Shown in pieces: positions 50,641 to 63,912 of a stretch of DNA of 64,000 bases. The first letter of the stretch is position 1. Every line of letters starts with the position of its first letter. The notes beneath the pieces are model-generated. The model was not told where the DNA came from, made no database searches, and saw nothing but the letters and a program-made list of their open reading frames with translations. The stretch spans positions 4,388,097-4,452,096 of the forward strand of contig JADWOT020000004.1 in NCBI GenBank assembly GCA_036345935.2. Reading direction: 5' to 3'. The stretch is from Taenia hydatigena. Lineage: Eukaryota > Platyhelminthes > Cestoda > Cyclophyllidea > Taeniidae. Position numbers and translations under genes: made by a program.

Positions 50641-51029
50641 ATAGTTAGAAGGTTACGCCATTTGTGTTATAATGCTGTTGTTTGGAACTGAGCAATGCAA
50701 TCGTGAGTTATGCATTTCCTTAGTTGAATGTTCTGTGTATGTAACAAGGCCTAAAGACGTACAAAGCCAATCATTATCAGCATAGTTCTTACAGCTTTTA
50801 AGCCTCTCAACTCCAAAGCTCTTGCTTGTTATGATATGTGACTGAAAATAGATTTGCGTCACATCATCTTCGTAAAAGCAGTTCCAGGCCCTCGACATTT
50901 CAGCTTAAAGCGAAGGAGACTGACATGCTAGCGATCGTGAGTGAGAACAGTCGGGGACGTACCCATTGGAGCCCACCTGGATCATGCCAGGTCTTTTAAA
51001 GGAAAATTACATAGTTGATGCACAATCGG

Positions 51030-51240
51030 TTCACTCCTGCGCAATTATTTGCTCTTTAGCATTAATTGAGTTTTGGGCACTCTCTAAATGGTTTCTATGA
51101 CTCCATCTCTACTACTCCTTTTTAAATGTGCTCATAAGGAAACGAAAGACAAAATCGACTTAGTAAATGAGGTTTCATAATGTTCTAAGCTACTGACCTC
51201 CCAATAGGTGACTTGTGCAGCCAAAATGCGAAATCTGTAT
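51030..51240 (+). repeat. possible flank block fragment
   Basis: Weak similarity to 39750-39900: gcaattatttgctctttagcat near 51041 and cccaataggtgacttgtgcag near 51207. The middle does not align well by eye. Confidence 0.35.
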
Positions 51241-51244
51241 TCGA

Positions 51245-52785
51245 TTTTGCCGAGGCATGTAACCCCTAAAATTGCAATGTAAGGAAACAATTTCATGGAA
51301 GTCCAATGACTGTAAAAGTCCCCGGATGATTTTGCTTACCCCTACATTCTATGTAACCAAGTATGCTACTACATGCAGTGTTCCCTACTCGACATGGTGA
51401 AGGAAAATTTCTTGTCAACTTTGTTTCCTTTTCACTCATTTTCAGCTTCTTCCTCTGTATGCGTGATTGAGTAAATGCATGGTGTGAATAACAAACGAAG
51501 GTGATGATCATTTTGAGCTTAAGTAGAACTGGAATGATAGTGGCCACGACCAAAGAGACACAATCTTTGTCCTCATACACTCCCACTTTTCCCCTTTTCT
51601 TCGTCTCGGATACTCTGAGTGTCTTTGCCTTTCACCTTTACTTCCTGGTGGTGCATCTCTCATTGTGCTATTGTCAGAATCCCCAGTTTCACAAGAAAAA
51701 ATACTTTCGAATCGCCTCGACTGCCTGTGGACATAAGCTGCTCTCCTAATGTTTCAAATAACAGATACCGAGTTGGCAGTAATTGTAGTAATGCTAATGA
51801 ATAGCCTAGGGTGGCCATCCGTTACATGACCCGGTAAACACCCCACAAAAGTGCTACAGCAAAATCATGCTCAACATTATTACAATACAGGAATTTTCCT
51901 TCCGAGGAAAAACGGAAACAGATCTCCTTTATCCACCGTCATGCTATGATACCTCTTCCATCTCTTTCCGCATTTAATATTATTATTTTATGGCTCATGT
52001 AAACTTTTCTTCTCCTCTTATGCGATACCAGAGCCGTGTCACTGGCAGTGATATGTCTGCCAAAACGAAAATCTTATTTTATAGACCGTTCTTCGTCCTA
52101 CTTGCTCTCTGCTGCCCATGAAGCTGAACCTAAAATTTCCGTGTCTTCTTGCATTACGAGGCTGAAATTTTCAAGAAGAATAAACTGAGGTGAGGTTGAC
52201 CAGTCATTTCGCCTAATGCATTCATGTTGGCTTTACTTCAAAGGCAAATTTAATCAAGCATATGAGATCACTTTTGTTTAATGTTTCTGTGGTGGAAACA
52301 ATAGTGCAGTAACTCTGAAAATGTTTTATGGGTAAGCGCGTAGCAAGAGTGGTCTGGAATCGGACCTTTTGCATTGCTATAACATGATGACTTCCTAGTA
52401 AGCATTTCGCATGATCAAGTTGCGAGCGATCAATCCAAAAAAATAGCTAGTCAAAATATTTGTTGTGCGGATTTCTCCCACTGTACTTGTGAGTTTTGTG
52501 ATTAGACGAAACTCGAGCTTAAAATTCTACTATCAGATGCATTGATCTTCAGGGGAAGTGCATGCACTCTGCATTCGTACCTCCAACTCTTCGATCACCA
52601 GTTACTCAGCGATGGCCACAAGTATGGAATAGTTTTCTAGACAAAGTTACTCATGGCCATCCTCCAATGCGTTAAGCTTAAACATGTTACCTTGAGTAGA
52701 CGGGTAAAGGAGAAGGGAAAAAAACGCGGATTTCTATGCATGAGTAGATAGATGGAATGGCTGCACTGAATGGATTGACAAAGAG
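51245..52785. other. no supported gene
   Basis: No exon, RNA gene or repeat recognised. The frames at 51293-51586 (minus) and 51501-51749 (plus) overlap each other and show no motif. Confidence 0.45.
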
Positions 52786-52789
52786 TTCT

Positions 52790-53915
52790 GAGCAGATGCA
52801 GATAGCATAGTCAATCTCAAATGTGGTTGTTTGGCTTTCGACAATTAGTAATCGTTTTCTCATTGCATACACTTAGGAAGGAAGCCCTATGCAGTGCGAA
52901 CAAAGTGGAGGCATTCGACCTATTCTTTCACTTTGCTAAGGTTCTTTTGATTGATAAGGACCTCTGTGGGTGGATGGAGATAACTATCGCTATATCCCAC
53001 CGACTGTGCTGAGGTTCAGCAAGAGAGCAGACATACCACTTAGCCCCAGGCAATGCCGCCATTGCAGCACGCTTTCTAAGGCACAAATTCATTGCATGCT
53101 TAGCCTACGGAAACGCAGACAGCATTTATTTTCATAGGAAGTGAGACTGCCGACGAGGTTCGATTTATGTCTAAGTGCATCAAACCGGTAAATCTTCATG
53201 GAGAAATAACCAGGAGCAAAATCTAGCCGACAAATTAGCACTTGAGACAAATCTTTTCTCTTTCCACAACATTAACAAACAAGGGCTTGATTCGAACAAA
53301 AAATCCGTGTTTGCAAAGAGTCTGCGAGCATGACTGCGGATTTTGACAAAATGGAGGGCAATACAGCACGCGACCATGGGAACGTTGGTACTGTCATTGC
53401 TGGGGATTGTGGTTAGTATTGGTGCTGATTTGGGGATGCAAAGTTCACTCTGACATTGAGGGTGGCCGAGGACAAGTGGTAGGTGGTGGGTGTATCGTCC
53501 AGTGCAGCTGATCCTAGCGGTAGTACATGCTCTGCTCCCTACCGGCTTCTCGAAACACGTCACTGTCAGACACACGTGTGAGTCACCGCGTCTTCTTCTT
53601 GTGGTGATGCCAATCGCGATTGCACCTGTAGACAGGGAGTAAGTGGGATTGCCAATTCCACTCTTCCACCCTCACCACACTCCATCACTCAAAGGGTATG
53701 GGAGGGAAACGAGGGTGTGATGGGAGGCCAGCAATGTGTGCGAAGTGAACGGGATTGAGAGTTGAAGACTCACAGATCCTTGGACCTCCTAACGACACGA
53801 GATGCAATATACCCAATAGAGATTTTCGTCGGTCAGTTTGTCCAATGTTGGGTCATAAAGAAGACAATCCGCAATTCGATGGTGGAAACATAGATAGCAC
53901 GTTAATTCATTTGTT
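52790..53915 (-). pseudogene. CNOT2-like pseudogene, copy E (NOT-box exons plus 3' block)
   Basis: On the minus strand, 53912-53774 holds a degraded NOT-box exon (HHRIADCL..DPTLDKLTDENLYW), then a gtgagt donor. The intron keeps similarity to copies B and C (cactccatcactc, gagtggaattggcaat) and ends in gtctacag. The last exon, 53625-53413, reads CNRDW, then HHHKKKTR, a TGA at the position of the NOT-box Trp, and LTRVSDSDV; after that the frame is broken. The stop is the TAA at 53413-53415. From 53410 down to about 52790 it matches the 3' block of copy A closely (gatttaccggtttgatgcac, gaaaataaatgctgtc, gcaatggcggcattgcc). Several lesions make it non-functional. It shares the TGA codon with copy B. 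Confidence 0.85.
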
Positions 53916-56900
53916 CAGGCGTCATCATTTTCGCAGCAGAATTCAAGATTTGCACCCACCCCTCAGCTGCGCCAACAAAAGTCCGACTCAAATAGCATCC
54001 TTGTATCTGCAGGAACAAGCTGAGGCTTAAATAAGCCATGTCGGTCAAACCAGCGGATAGACGTTTAGTGTGACGACAGCGCATACTGCAAGTTGACATC
54101 CCTTCGAAGCAGAATTCTTACGACCTTGGCCCAAGCTTTTTCAAATCGCGCCTGTCAAAGCTGCAGAAGACCATAACATTCTATGGCACGCGACGCGCGT
54201 TGAGTCGATGGATTGGAGGCAGATGTACCAGTGCACACAGCAGCTGGAGAGGTTGGAGATGAGGGCGAGAAGGAGAAGGGGCGGCTGGAGGAAGAGAAGT
54301 TCGATGAATGTGGCCTCACCTTAGCAAAATGGAACTGTCTGCAGTGCCACCACTCGCGTTCCTGACAGTCGATCAGAACTGATGTGAAGGATACTGGCAT
54401 GTTCTATAGGCTGCTGAGTAATGTATGGTGGCAACAGGAAAGATTACTTTGGAGCAATAATTTGTCAAACGCAAAAAATTGCCGAACTTTGTCTCTCGGA
54501 CGATAATGGTCATTTCTTTGGTATTCGGCGGCTGTCATCACTTCTAACAGGTCCATACCCCGGAGAGGTAACAGATCACTACAAAATTGGCATTTCTTTA
54601 GACTTGAAATCAGTTCTGCCTCCAAAAATTTATGCCAAAGACGAGAACCTCATTGAGACAGATCATGTCATTCTTTAGCAATAAACCTATTTATGCTGGC
54701 TGCATCAAGCGTTGAAAGAAAGTCACCACAACACGCATTGGCCAAAATTCATGCAGCTCACAAGGCAATGCAAATACAGGCTCTCCTCCGTTCGCCTCTG
54801 CCACTTCGCATTCTGTTATCCTGAATTCAAATCAAGGGGGAGAACTATGTAACCCCAACTGACGATTCTAGCGATTGGTGTATGTGGGGTTAAGGGGAAC
54901 TCATCCTCCTTACGGCGCCAATGCACAATCGCGTGCTGCGGTTTATAGTCCTTATCAGCACGATACTTGTGCAACTTTATCTTGAATCATCTCTCTAACC
55001 AGATGGTTTGCTTCTAGCAAAGGGGGCAGTATGCGCCTGGGTGGTTAATGGATGGATCTAGCTTCACTGCTACCTATAGTATGCTTCACAAAACTTGCCC
55101 GACCCATTTAGCGCCTTACCATGTTAACATGCTTGCCTACCTGCCTAGCAGCGCACAATGCGTTTTCTCTTGTTATCGGCTGTGTGTATGTCTGCTTAAG
55201 TTGATTAGGAGTATGGCTGCATCCTTATAGAGGGTACTACGGGTGTTAGCCGCCTGCGATCTGGATTGCCCCTTGTCAGCACGGTAGGCTGCCATCCTCT
55301 AAGAGCAATAAGTGAATGCTGTGACGCGCTGGTTGATACTATGTTAGCAAAACAATGTGTTCTCCCAATCCGGTGATTCGATCACTGCCTTGATTCCAGT
55401 ATCCATTGGACCAACCTTCCACTTCTAATCAAGCTAGTTGTCTGACGTAGACACATTGAAGGCCCCGATTACACGCATAGATGCTAAAAGTGGAAATCAC
55501 ATGGCAAGATTGGGCTGATGCTGTTGAGCGGAAAAATGGACGCCACACCTAAAATATATTCCGAAGCGATGAACTTGCAAAGGTTTGCAGTCTAATGTAC
55601 ACCGAATGTGTGGCGCTAATTAACAAAGTGGCAGCCCAAAACACATTTCGCAAAGCTGTGTGCGTGGCCCATTTGAACGAAGGCAAGAGTGGGTACAGCA
55701 GGACACCGATCAGACTCAATACGCTTCTAAAACATTTGAAGTTGGGTGCTGATGAGCTCAAAATTAGCCTTAAACCCTTTCGATTCAGACTGAAATTGAA
55801 TCCAGATTTCTAGGAAACCGCATATGTATAAAGGTTCACACAGCTCCTTTGAGCGGACAAATTGTCGTCATCAACACAGACAAATTGACATGATTCTTTC
55901 TTCACGTATCCACAGTCTTCGAATGCGCCGGTGGTTGGTCTATTCTACCTACCACGGCATAAAGGTAAAAAACACTGCGTCGCAACGCACTTAACAGGCT
56001 TCATCAGTTTCAGCGAAAATCCCTAGAAAACATTGATCGCTGCAATGTCTTTCAGCAAATGCACAGTCTTGAGTAAATACATGTCCTTTGCAACCTCGGA
56101 GAGGCTGTGGCTGGTGTACTGATACACGTGTTTCTTTAAAGCCAACCTCTGAGGTAGAACCTCGGCTTCTACCCTGCCGTCACCTGTGCCAGCAACACCC
56201 AACCCCAAATAACATCCGCGTTGCTGTTAAGACAAATGCGATGCTAACGTTATTGGTGGCAGAGCTTGCAAAGCAGATGCTAGCTCTATTGCATGTATTG
56301 GGCAGTCGTAAGTGTCAACGTGTGCCGTTACTCGCCTTCTAGTGTCCTTTTTCATATGCAGTGCTTACTCTGTCGGCATCTGGGAATTTGACACCAGTTG
56401 ATATATAAGCTGTAGCCTTGTACTCATGGGTGTCACATCCCAAGCTTAATTTCCTGTGTTTGAATAAATTGGCTCTGTAACGTCTCCTAGAAGTCGAGAC
56501 CGAGTGCATCTAGAATATCCTACCTGTCCATTGTCATGCGGAAGTCGGGTAATTTGAGCATCTTTAAGACCTGAGCATTTAGTGCCGTTCAGCTAAAGGC
56601 TGGATTTAGAAATCAGAATATTATTGGCTATAAACGGACACTGGCGCTAAGTGATGAAGAATCTACCGACGGATGAAGTCCGAGGTGACTGAACAGCGTC
56701 TTCTGCTATCGCAACCTCTGTCTAGGCTACCATTGCAGAACAGTCTTCTGTAACCAGAATATATCGGCATGCTCTGTTGGTGGGTTGAAAAGGGTTTTAA
56801 GTGCACAGAATTTTACTTTAGGACCATAGGACATTGTTTTCCCTTAAGGGCCTAAATGAGTTAGACTTTTGTGACTTGCAAGCCTAGACTTCTGGGCAAT

Positions 56901-57095
56901 GAACTTTACTAACATTGGAGTTTGTTTCTATGTTGGTATACGGTGTGTCTATCCGGTGCGTTCTTAGCCGTAATTTTGGTAACCGCGGATTCGTAAATAA
57001 CCTGACATACTGTTTGTCAGCAGGACACACTCGCTCAATGCTTCAATTCGTCTGTCGGAGTCTGTCAATGCCCTCACACTGGCTAGAAATTAAAT
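53916..57095. other. no confirmed gene; isolated open frames
   Basis: Two plus-strand frames have protein-like composition without a known motif. 54443-54678 begins after an acceptor-like aacag and reads FFGIRRLSSLLTGPYPGEV near its middle. 55595-55813 reads RTPIRLNTLLKHLKLGADE and ends at a stop. A good donor (gtaagt) follows an open frame at 56308 (LLVAELAKQMLALLHVLGS), but its phase does not match the next candidate exon. They may be exons of the gene at 57102-60162 or chance frames. Confidence 0.35.
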
Positions 57096-57101
57096 AGCAA
57101 G

Positions 57102-60100
57102 ATGAAGTCAACTGATGTCATATTGGAACAGCTAAAGCATCTGAGACTGGCTGCGGATTCATTTTTTGCCATGGGCTACTCTCAATGGTCAGCAAATAAC
57201 AGAACCTTAAAAGCGATTGCCAAGGCTAAAAAGTTGTATGCTACTTACCACCTTCTTTGGCCGATTAAATAACTCAATCCATCATGTGGCAAGGTAATGC
57301 TGCTAGCGTTAAATGCTCAGTGGTACACGTGCCAAGTTTTCTGTTTCATAATTGCATCAGGCTTTACCATGCTACGATTAGATGTGAAGGTCCAAGACGG
57401 TTAGATGAATGATCCAATGGACAGCACCTGGAGACGTTAGTCATTAAGCCGAGATCTGGCTTGGTAACTGACTTTCTTATTTGTTTTGGTATTTCACAGA
57501 TATGCCAGAAAATCGTCACAAATAACTTGGGCAACACCACACATTTCTCCTCGCATGACCCCATTGCCACCATGCCACGTAACTAGCAGTTTGCAGCTTG
57601 ACTCACCACTTGCACAGCACACATTATTTTTAGGCACTGAACAATGCTTACCACTGAAATTTGCTGTTCAATGCTTGAAGCAATACGCTGACTTGCCGTC
57701 GATTAACCTTAATTCCCCTTCATTTACCACCCGGGTTGAACGGCTGATCCGTCATGTCTCAACTGCCTACCTCGGTAGTACTCCGGGAAGCATCTCTATG
57801 GTGCAGTTTGGAGATGAACAACCACTGTTTGCTAGTAAGTCAACATGAAGCCTGAACTGAAACTTTCACTTACGAGGCCCAAACTCTTCTGCTCTATAAG
57901 TCGGCGTAGTAAGTAACGCATCACACTCCATGTGCATGTAGTTTCCGTGTGCACCCAAAAATGATTTCTAACTTGTGCCGCGTGCCATTTTAAGGGAGTG
58001 GAATGAGCTGCTCTCTTATTGATCCTCTTTTGGCCTCGGTCTTAACGATTTCCACAGATTATTGCACCAAGACGGCCCGCCCTCTGACTACATCAACTCG
58101 AAGATCAGCAGGAGTAACCTCAGTCATGCGCAAGCATGGGTGAACCACCGAACTTAAAAAACGTGAAGCGGATTTGTCAGCAAACCTTCCTTTAGTTGGT
58201 CGGCTCCTTTCTTCACAGGCGTATCGTCTACCAGCCATGCAAAATCCACTTTAATGCCGTGGCACGGGCTCCATCCTCATCACTGCTAGTCCACAACCCT
58301 GTCGCACGTAGGTAGCATTTTGTGCAAAATCCCGGTGAAATGCTAAGAATAATGAGAAGGTAGAATAGTGGTGACTGGATTCTAAACTGCGCGCCTTTGG
58401 ATGGGTGCATAAAGCCATGCAGTCACGATATTTCTGATTTCCGCGACTTGCTGAGTTTGTGATATAACCGATGCTTCAAAGCCAAAAAACTGCAACAAGT
58501 AAATAAAGCACGCAAAAAAGCAAATTTGTGCATAGTATTGGACCTGAATACTCAATTCAACATAGTCCTTTAAGTCTCACGTTTAAATTGCTTCGATAAT
58601 GGCACGTGCCCATCAAAAACATCAATGAAATTTACTAGCGAAAAGAAGTGACAGCACGAGAAAAGCAACGCTTACTCAAAGCAAACCAAAATATGATAAC
58701 ACACATGAAGTCGTTGCAAAAAACACCAAAAATGGCAGCTACAAGCCCGTATGGAACAAACACAAGCAGAGGAGGAACGTAATACGGAAAAAACTGCGCC
58801 CATAAGCATTAACGATTTCCAACTCGACCACTTATGCAAGCACTAACCTGGCCCGACGTAGCTTTACTTCGATGATTGCACAAGATTCGGTGCTTTCTAC
58901 GTGCTATGTTAGCTGGCGTTGGCGTCGCTTCGCATTTTCCACCCTCTCCCTCCTCCACCACACACCCCCTATCACACTCTCCTTCACTACCTCCATTCCT
59001 CCTTTCACTTGATGCGCTCGTGCGCGCGCGTTCCTCCCCACCGAATCATCGCACGTTGAATGACCGCATTTACAGTGTTTCTAGACACTTAATTTTGCTA
59101 ACTTAGTCACTTTGATGGATCGTCTTCTACAAGTTACTGAAACTTTATAGCTACGAATAGAAATAGGTGAGTTAGCCAAAAATGGCCCTACACTCACTGT
59201 ACCTGTTCCAGCAATGCTAACACAGTTGTTCTCTACTGAAGGGGCAGCTATCATTCATTATTGACTTTTGCTACAAGAATAAATGTTCTAAATGCCGTGG
59301 TAGATTAATGGAATCTGGTAAAGCCATCTTAGAGCCTCTACAAGCGTAGATTGCTTTGAGTATCTTAATTCGTTCAGGTGATAGAACGTGCATCTCAGCT
59401 CTGCAAAACGACGATACCAGATTGGAAAAAAATGAGGGATCGAGCCCGACACGACAACATGTTGAAGCAGTACTTGGACCAAGAACTCCGATGTCGATTT
59501 CAGCACGTACAACAAAAACATTGAAGTCTGTAGAGTTCAGTCATGTCGGTGACAAAGTAGCACAGACGTGTGGGTGGTGTGATCAAAATGGATTTGTTAA
59601 TGCAGTGTCCTGACCTGCTGCTCACATCTAGATGCGGCATTTCTCATTTCACAAGGACCAACTAGTGAGCCAGTCACTCATGTGGTCATGCCTATTAAGT
59701 CGGTGATGTCATAAGCTATTGCAGCTTCACCTCCTCTACAATGGTGATTCCGCATGAACGCAGTAGACCAGTGGAGATCGAAGTGCACAGACGCCCACAA
59801 TTTACCAACTACCCTAAGCGCAGAGTGACATGAACTTCCACAGTTGAATCGCAGAGATTAATCGATGTTCGAGTGTGCTCGCAAATGCATATCCACATAT
59901 TGGCTTAAGAAAAGGGCTGCTTAACATTGATCCCACTGCCTAATCTTGAATAAACTTTGCCTGTTTTGTGATCCGACGCTTGTTCCTTCTCACCATAACT
60001 CTCTTCTCCCCACTTTCTACAATGCACCATTTCACCACAGGTGCTAAATCCAGTCCTCGTTACAGAACACATAGAAGGCACCCTATCAGTCAGCAACCAT

Positions 60101-60162
60101 CGACATTGGGACTAAGATCGGTGGATATGATCCTCAATCACGTTAAATTTTACATAAGATGA
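57102..60162 (+). CDS. four-exon candidate gene, unrecognised
   Basis: Proposed exons: 57102-57232, 57500-57834, 59378-59548 and 60041-60162. All junctions agree in phase (AA|A, A|GT, G|GT) and the total of 759 bases gives 252 codons and a TGA. The second exon is the best supported: a good acceptor (tggtatttcacag), a consensus donor (gtaagt) and 111 open codons, with VERLIRHVSTAYLGSTPGS near its end. The first exon's donor (gttgta) is weak. The third exon may end at the gtgaca donor or run on to a TGA at 59613. The protein would be hydrophilic, rich in Ser, Thr and Arg, with no membrane segment and no domain I recognise. The start at ATG 57102 is only the first ATG of the open frame; more exons may lie upstream. 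No repeat copies of it are seen, unlike the CNOT2 fragments. Confidence 0.4.
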
Positions 60163-60553
60163 GTCTTGGAGCTAATCTGATTGTCGAGTAAGTTTAATGC
60201 GTTTTCTAAAGTTACCGGATGGTATCGATTTGGCTACAGTGTGCAATTGTGAGGTCGTCATTGCTGCTGGCTTGCAACTTGTTGAGGGCTGAGTGAATGC
60301 TTGCCACTTCGTACCTACTGCTGCGTAAATTTGCGCAATATCTGATTGTTACTGAGAAGAAACAAGTGGTATGCGTGAATGAACTGAACTAATTGTCAGT
60401 AAGGAGCTTTCAACTTACCGACTAACATGGATGAATGTGAATAAATTAGTGAGGCTTGGATTTGTTCTTTCTAAAGTCCGTGCTGTTTGCTCATGCTTCT
60501 AAGTGTTCTATGAACGGGCAAAAGTAAGCATGTAAGCGATACCATATTTCCTC

Positions 60554-60574
60554 ACTCACACACACACACACACC
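60554..60574 (+). repeat. (CA)n microsatellite
   Basis: About ten CA units. Confidence 0.95.
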
Positions 60575-63500
60575 CCGAATTGGCCTGTGTCACGACTATT
60601 CAACCTGAGTTGGAATCATAATCACCTGGATGGATTAGCGGGCTGTCGTTACTCGTGATAGCTCTGTGTGTTTTAATGTAGAAACATTTATATCGTCTAT
60701 TCCTTATTCAAATCAACATCAACTAGTGGTACTTAGCTCAGGCATTAAAACCAAATTGTTCGTCTTCACTGTCAATTTCATTTGTTTGATGGACGGAAAA
60801 TTGTCCTGATGGAGGCCATGCTCCACTATTTAGAATAAAATACTGCTGACTCTTTCGGACGTTTAAGGGCTCAACATTCTTTACGATTAGGAGAAGCCGA
60901 TTTCCACTCCCTGTTTTACCCAGCACATGACGCTACTTCCGTGCTCTAGACAGGCAGGTAGACCTACTTTAACTTAGTCAATATAAGTACTGCAGTTCAC
61001 ATCATGTAATGTGGACTGCTAATCATGTCCTTTGTTTGTAAAGCGAGAATTTGGCATGATAAATGACAAATGGGACGGCTTCGATGCATCTAGTGGCCAA
61101 AAGTTGGTGCAGCAGCCAGTGGAAGAGCGATGTGGGGTGATAAATGGGAAGAGGAAGGTTGACCTGAGTTAGCAAAAGCAGCGGGTCAATTCCACAAGAG
61201 TGAGCAACTGATGTGAGTCGAAGTAGACCGTCTCCTGCTCTCTGCAATGCAGCGCAATTTGTGCTGCAAGTGCATGAATATGGTACTGAGCAAGATGGTG
61301 GGTGGCATAATTTAACATGAAGGACGCAAGTGTGTATTGTTTGCGAAATAGTCCAGTGTCTAGGTCGATATGCTCATGCGCTTTCACATGCACAGTTTCA
61401 CTTTGACGGCAAAAGTCGCTGCCATTCTGCGAGTCAGCGGAAATTGTTGTGCACACACGCACACGCGGGGTTGCATTGCTGAGAGCGATGGGAGTTTACG
61501 TGCGCTTGTAAAGCCACGTGTGCACGTCGGCTTAGGGGATGGGCTACTTCGCGCACATTGTCTACTAGGGTGGATTGACCCTCCCTGCGATCCGACATTC
61601 TTGCCGCCTCACCTCTAACGTTCTTCAACGCTTCATTGTTGGGCCCTACGCCAAAGTCTTCTCACCTATCACTCGTTTGTCGTTGTTGTGATGGAAGTAA
61701 TGATCAGTAGGTAGGTCTCTCAATAACGTCGATGCGTAGAGCGGTTGAGATTCCATACGAATACAAATGTCAACTGATATTATTGCTGTGTTGAGCCATA
61801 TCAGTAGTGCTAATACAGCCAACTTGCACTCCAAGTGGTGGTCATTGCAACTAGTTCCAGGTTTTCTCAAGTCTGCACTAAGTCCATCCTAGTCACTTCG
61901 GATTATGGTCAGTGTCATTTTTATGCGTCGGTCGAAGCACATTTGCAGGTGCAATCGCAGGGGCAAGTTGTGTCAGCCGAGTATTTCGGTGATGTGGTAA
62001 AGACTTCCTTGTAAGATGATGGAATGCAAATTAGAATCCCCAACTCGAATAATTACACTAATTGTAAGACAGAATTCAAGGAAGTGTGTAGTATCCCATG
62101 GAAAAATTGACCGTACACTGCTAGGCATAGCGACCACTGCAGCAATGAGCAAAGTTTCCGTCCTACGTGTGCATCCACACAAACAGATTACCAACCAACT
62201 TTTACTCGTTTCTTCGTTTGTGGAACTCTCAAATCCTGATATAAATCAACTCAGAGATTGCACCTGCTTAACTGATCACATAGCGTCCCAACATTCTGCC
62301 GCTCACATTTCGATCTAGTGTCGGATGATCAAATTATTTCCTATTCTCCCACCTTTGCATCTATCCGCCATAGTTTTCAACAGTATGGTTGTACTTGTGC
62401 AAGATTTCACACGATAGACTTGGATCTGGCGCTCATACCTTGCGTATTTTATGCTAGCCGTAAAGATGGCATTCGTGCCTCGTGTGCTCTCATGTTCTGG
62501 ATTTTATTTTGCAGAGACTACGCACGTACATGTAGATTGCTGACAGCCGAAACACAAAATAAAATGAGTTGAGTGCAGTTTTATTCGAATAATCCAGGCG
62601 GGTGAGGCGCGTCAGACCCGAGAATCCCACTTCGTCCCTGATGATAAAAGTTCAAAAAGCATTTCAAAGATAGAAAGTTAACTACCAGCTATTCGGACGT
62701 GATGGATAGTGGAATGTGTTGTTAAGTAGGGAAGCAGCATGCTTAGAGCTTGAGTGGGTTGAATTGGGAATTATGCAAGGTGGACGTGTCACCTCTGTGG
62801 GATGCAAAGCAGTCGCAAGCACTGACGTGTTAATAATGTTCAGAAGTGTTCATGATCCTGTTGCATGATGAATAGTCGTGAGAGAGTCGAAACCAAAAGG
62901 TATGAGGAAATATAACATTTATCTTATGTTCACTACAGCTCGCTGCAGATTAAGAGGAGGCATGGGCAAACAGGCAGTGCTAGTGGCAACAACTTTGAGA
63001 GGAGCAACCTGATGTGATGTGGTGCAACAGGGACATTTAAAGCCCAAAAGCCCAACATGAAACAAAAGACCGCTGGTTACGTTTTGCAAAAATGAATCGC
63101 TCGTTAGACTTCTAAGGCTATTACTGACGTTTTGTGTTAGATATGTTAATTTACACTTGTGTAGTAAATGCTCAATTGGTCCCTGGTGATTCGAAGTATT
63201 TTGGATTCTTCTTTGGCACTTCGATTTATATCACATCCAGCAGCACAAACGGCCCTTTCTTCCACTCACTCTTAACTGTCATTGATAAGGATAACTGCAT
63301 TTGTGTCCTCTACTTTTGCTATTTGGAAGTGAGCTTAATAGGGTCAAAGACTATGCACACAAGCTTTGATGTAGCAATTAATAATATGAAAATCAGGTGA
63401 TGAGTCGAAGAGGGACTGGCACTTCGCCAAGCTGTATTCTTCACTACATCCACGGGAACCGACGGCCTTAGTGCATCATAAATGGTCATACCGACATCAA

Positions 63501-63893
63501 CATCGATTAGCACCCTGGAAACTGGGACCGTGGCGACTTGGCACCTCATCCATCCATCGCATTGCTCAATCCGTCACTGTTTGAGAGGTGGACTACGAGA
63601 AGTGTATCCTCCTGCGACAAAGGCTTCCCTTCAGAGCAATAAATCACGAGAAAAAGACCCTACTTGGTTCTGACCACTTTTAATGGGCTGAGACATCTGC
63701 ACGACCTGCCAATCAAGATCGACTGGGCTCAGGTGTATTACACTGTCGCCATTACTAAATCATGCCTATTCTCCTGATTTAGCCAAGTTTTACTTATCCT
63801 CTCGATAATACCTGCTAAAGTTTCGGAGGCTACGATAGCCAGCAATGCGCAAACGCAGCCAATGCTTTTCAAAAGGTTAATACCTCGCTTGCT

Positions 63894-63912
63894 CAACAAC
63901 AACAACAACAAC
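63894..63912 (+). repeat. (CAA)n microsatellite
   Basis: Six CAA units near the right end of the window. Confidence 0.95.

Noticed and set aside
54155..54400. Minus-strand frame containing RQFHF, as a second PTP fragment
   Set aside because: Only the five-residue word agrees; no WPD, YWP or P-loop segment follows.
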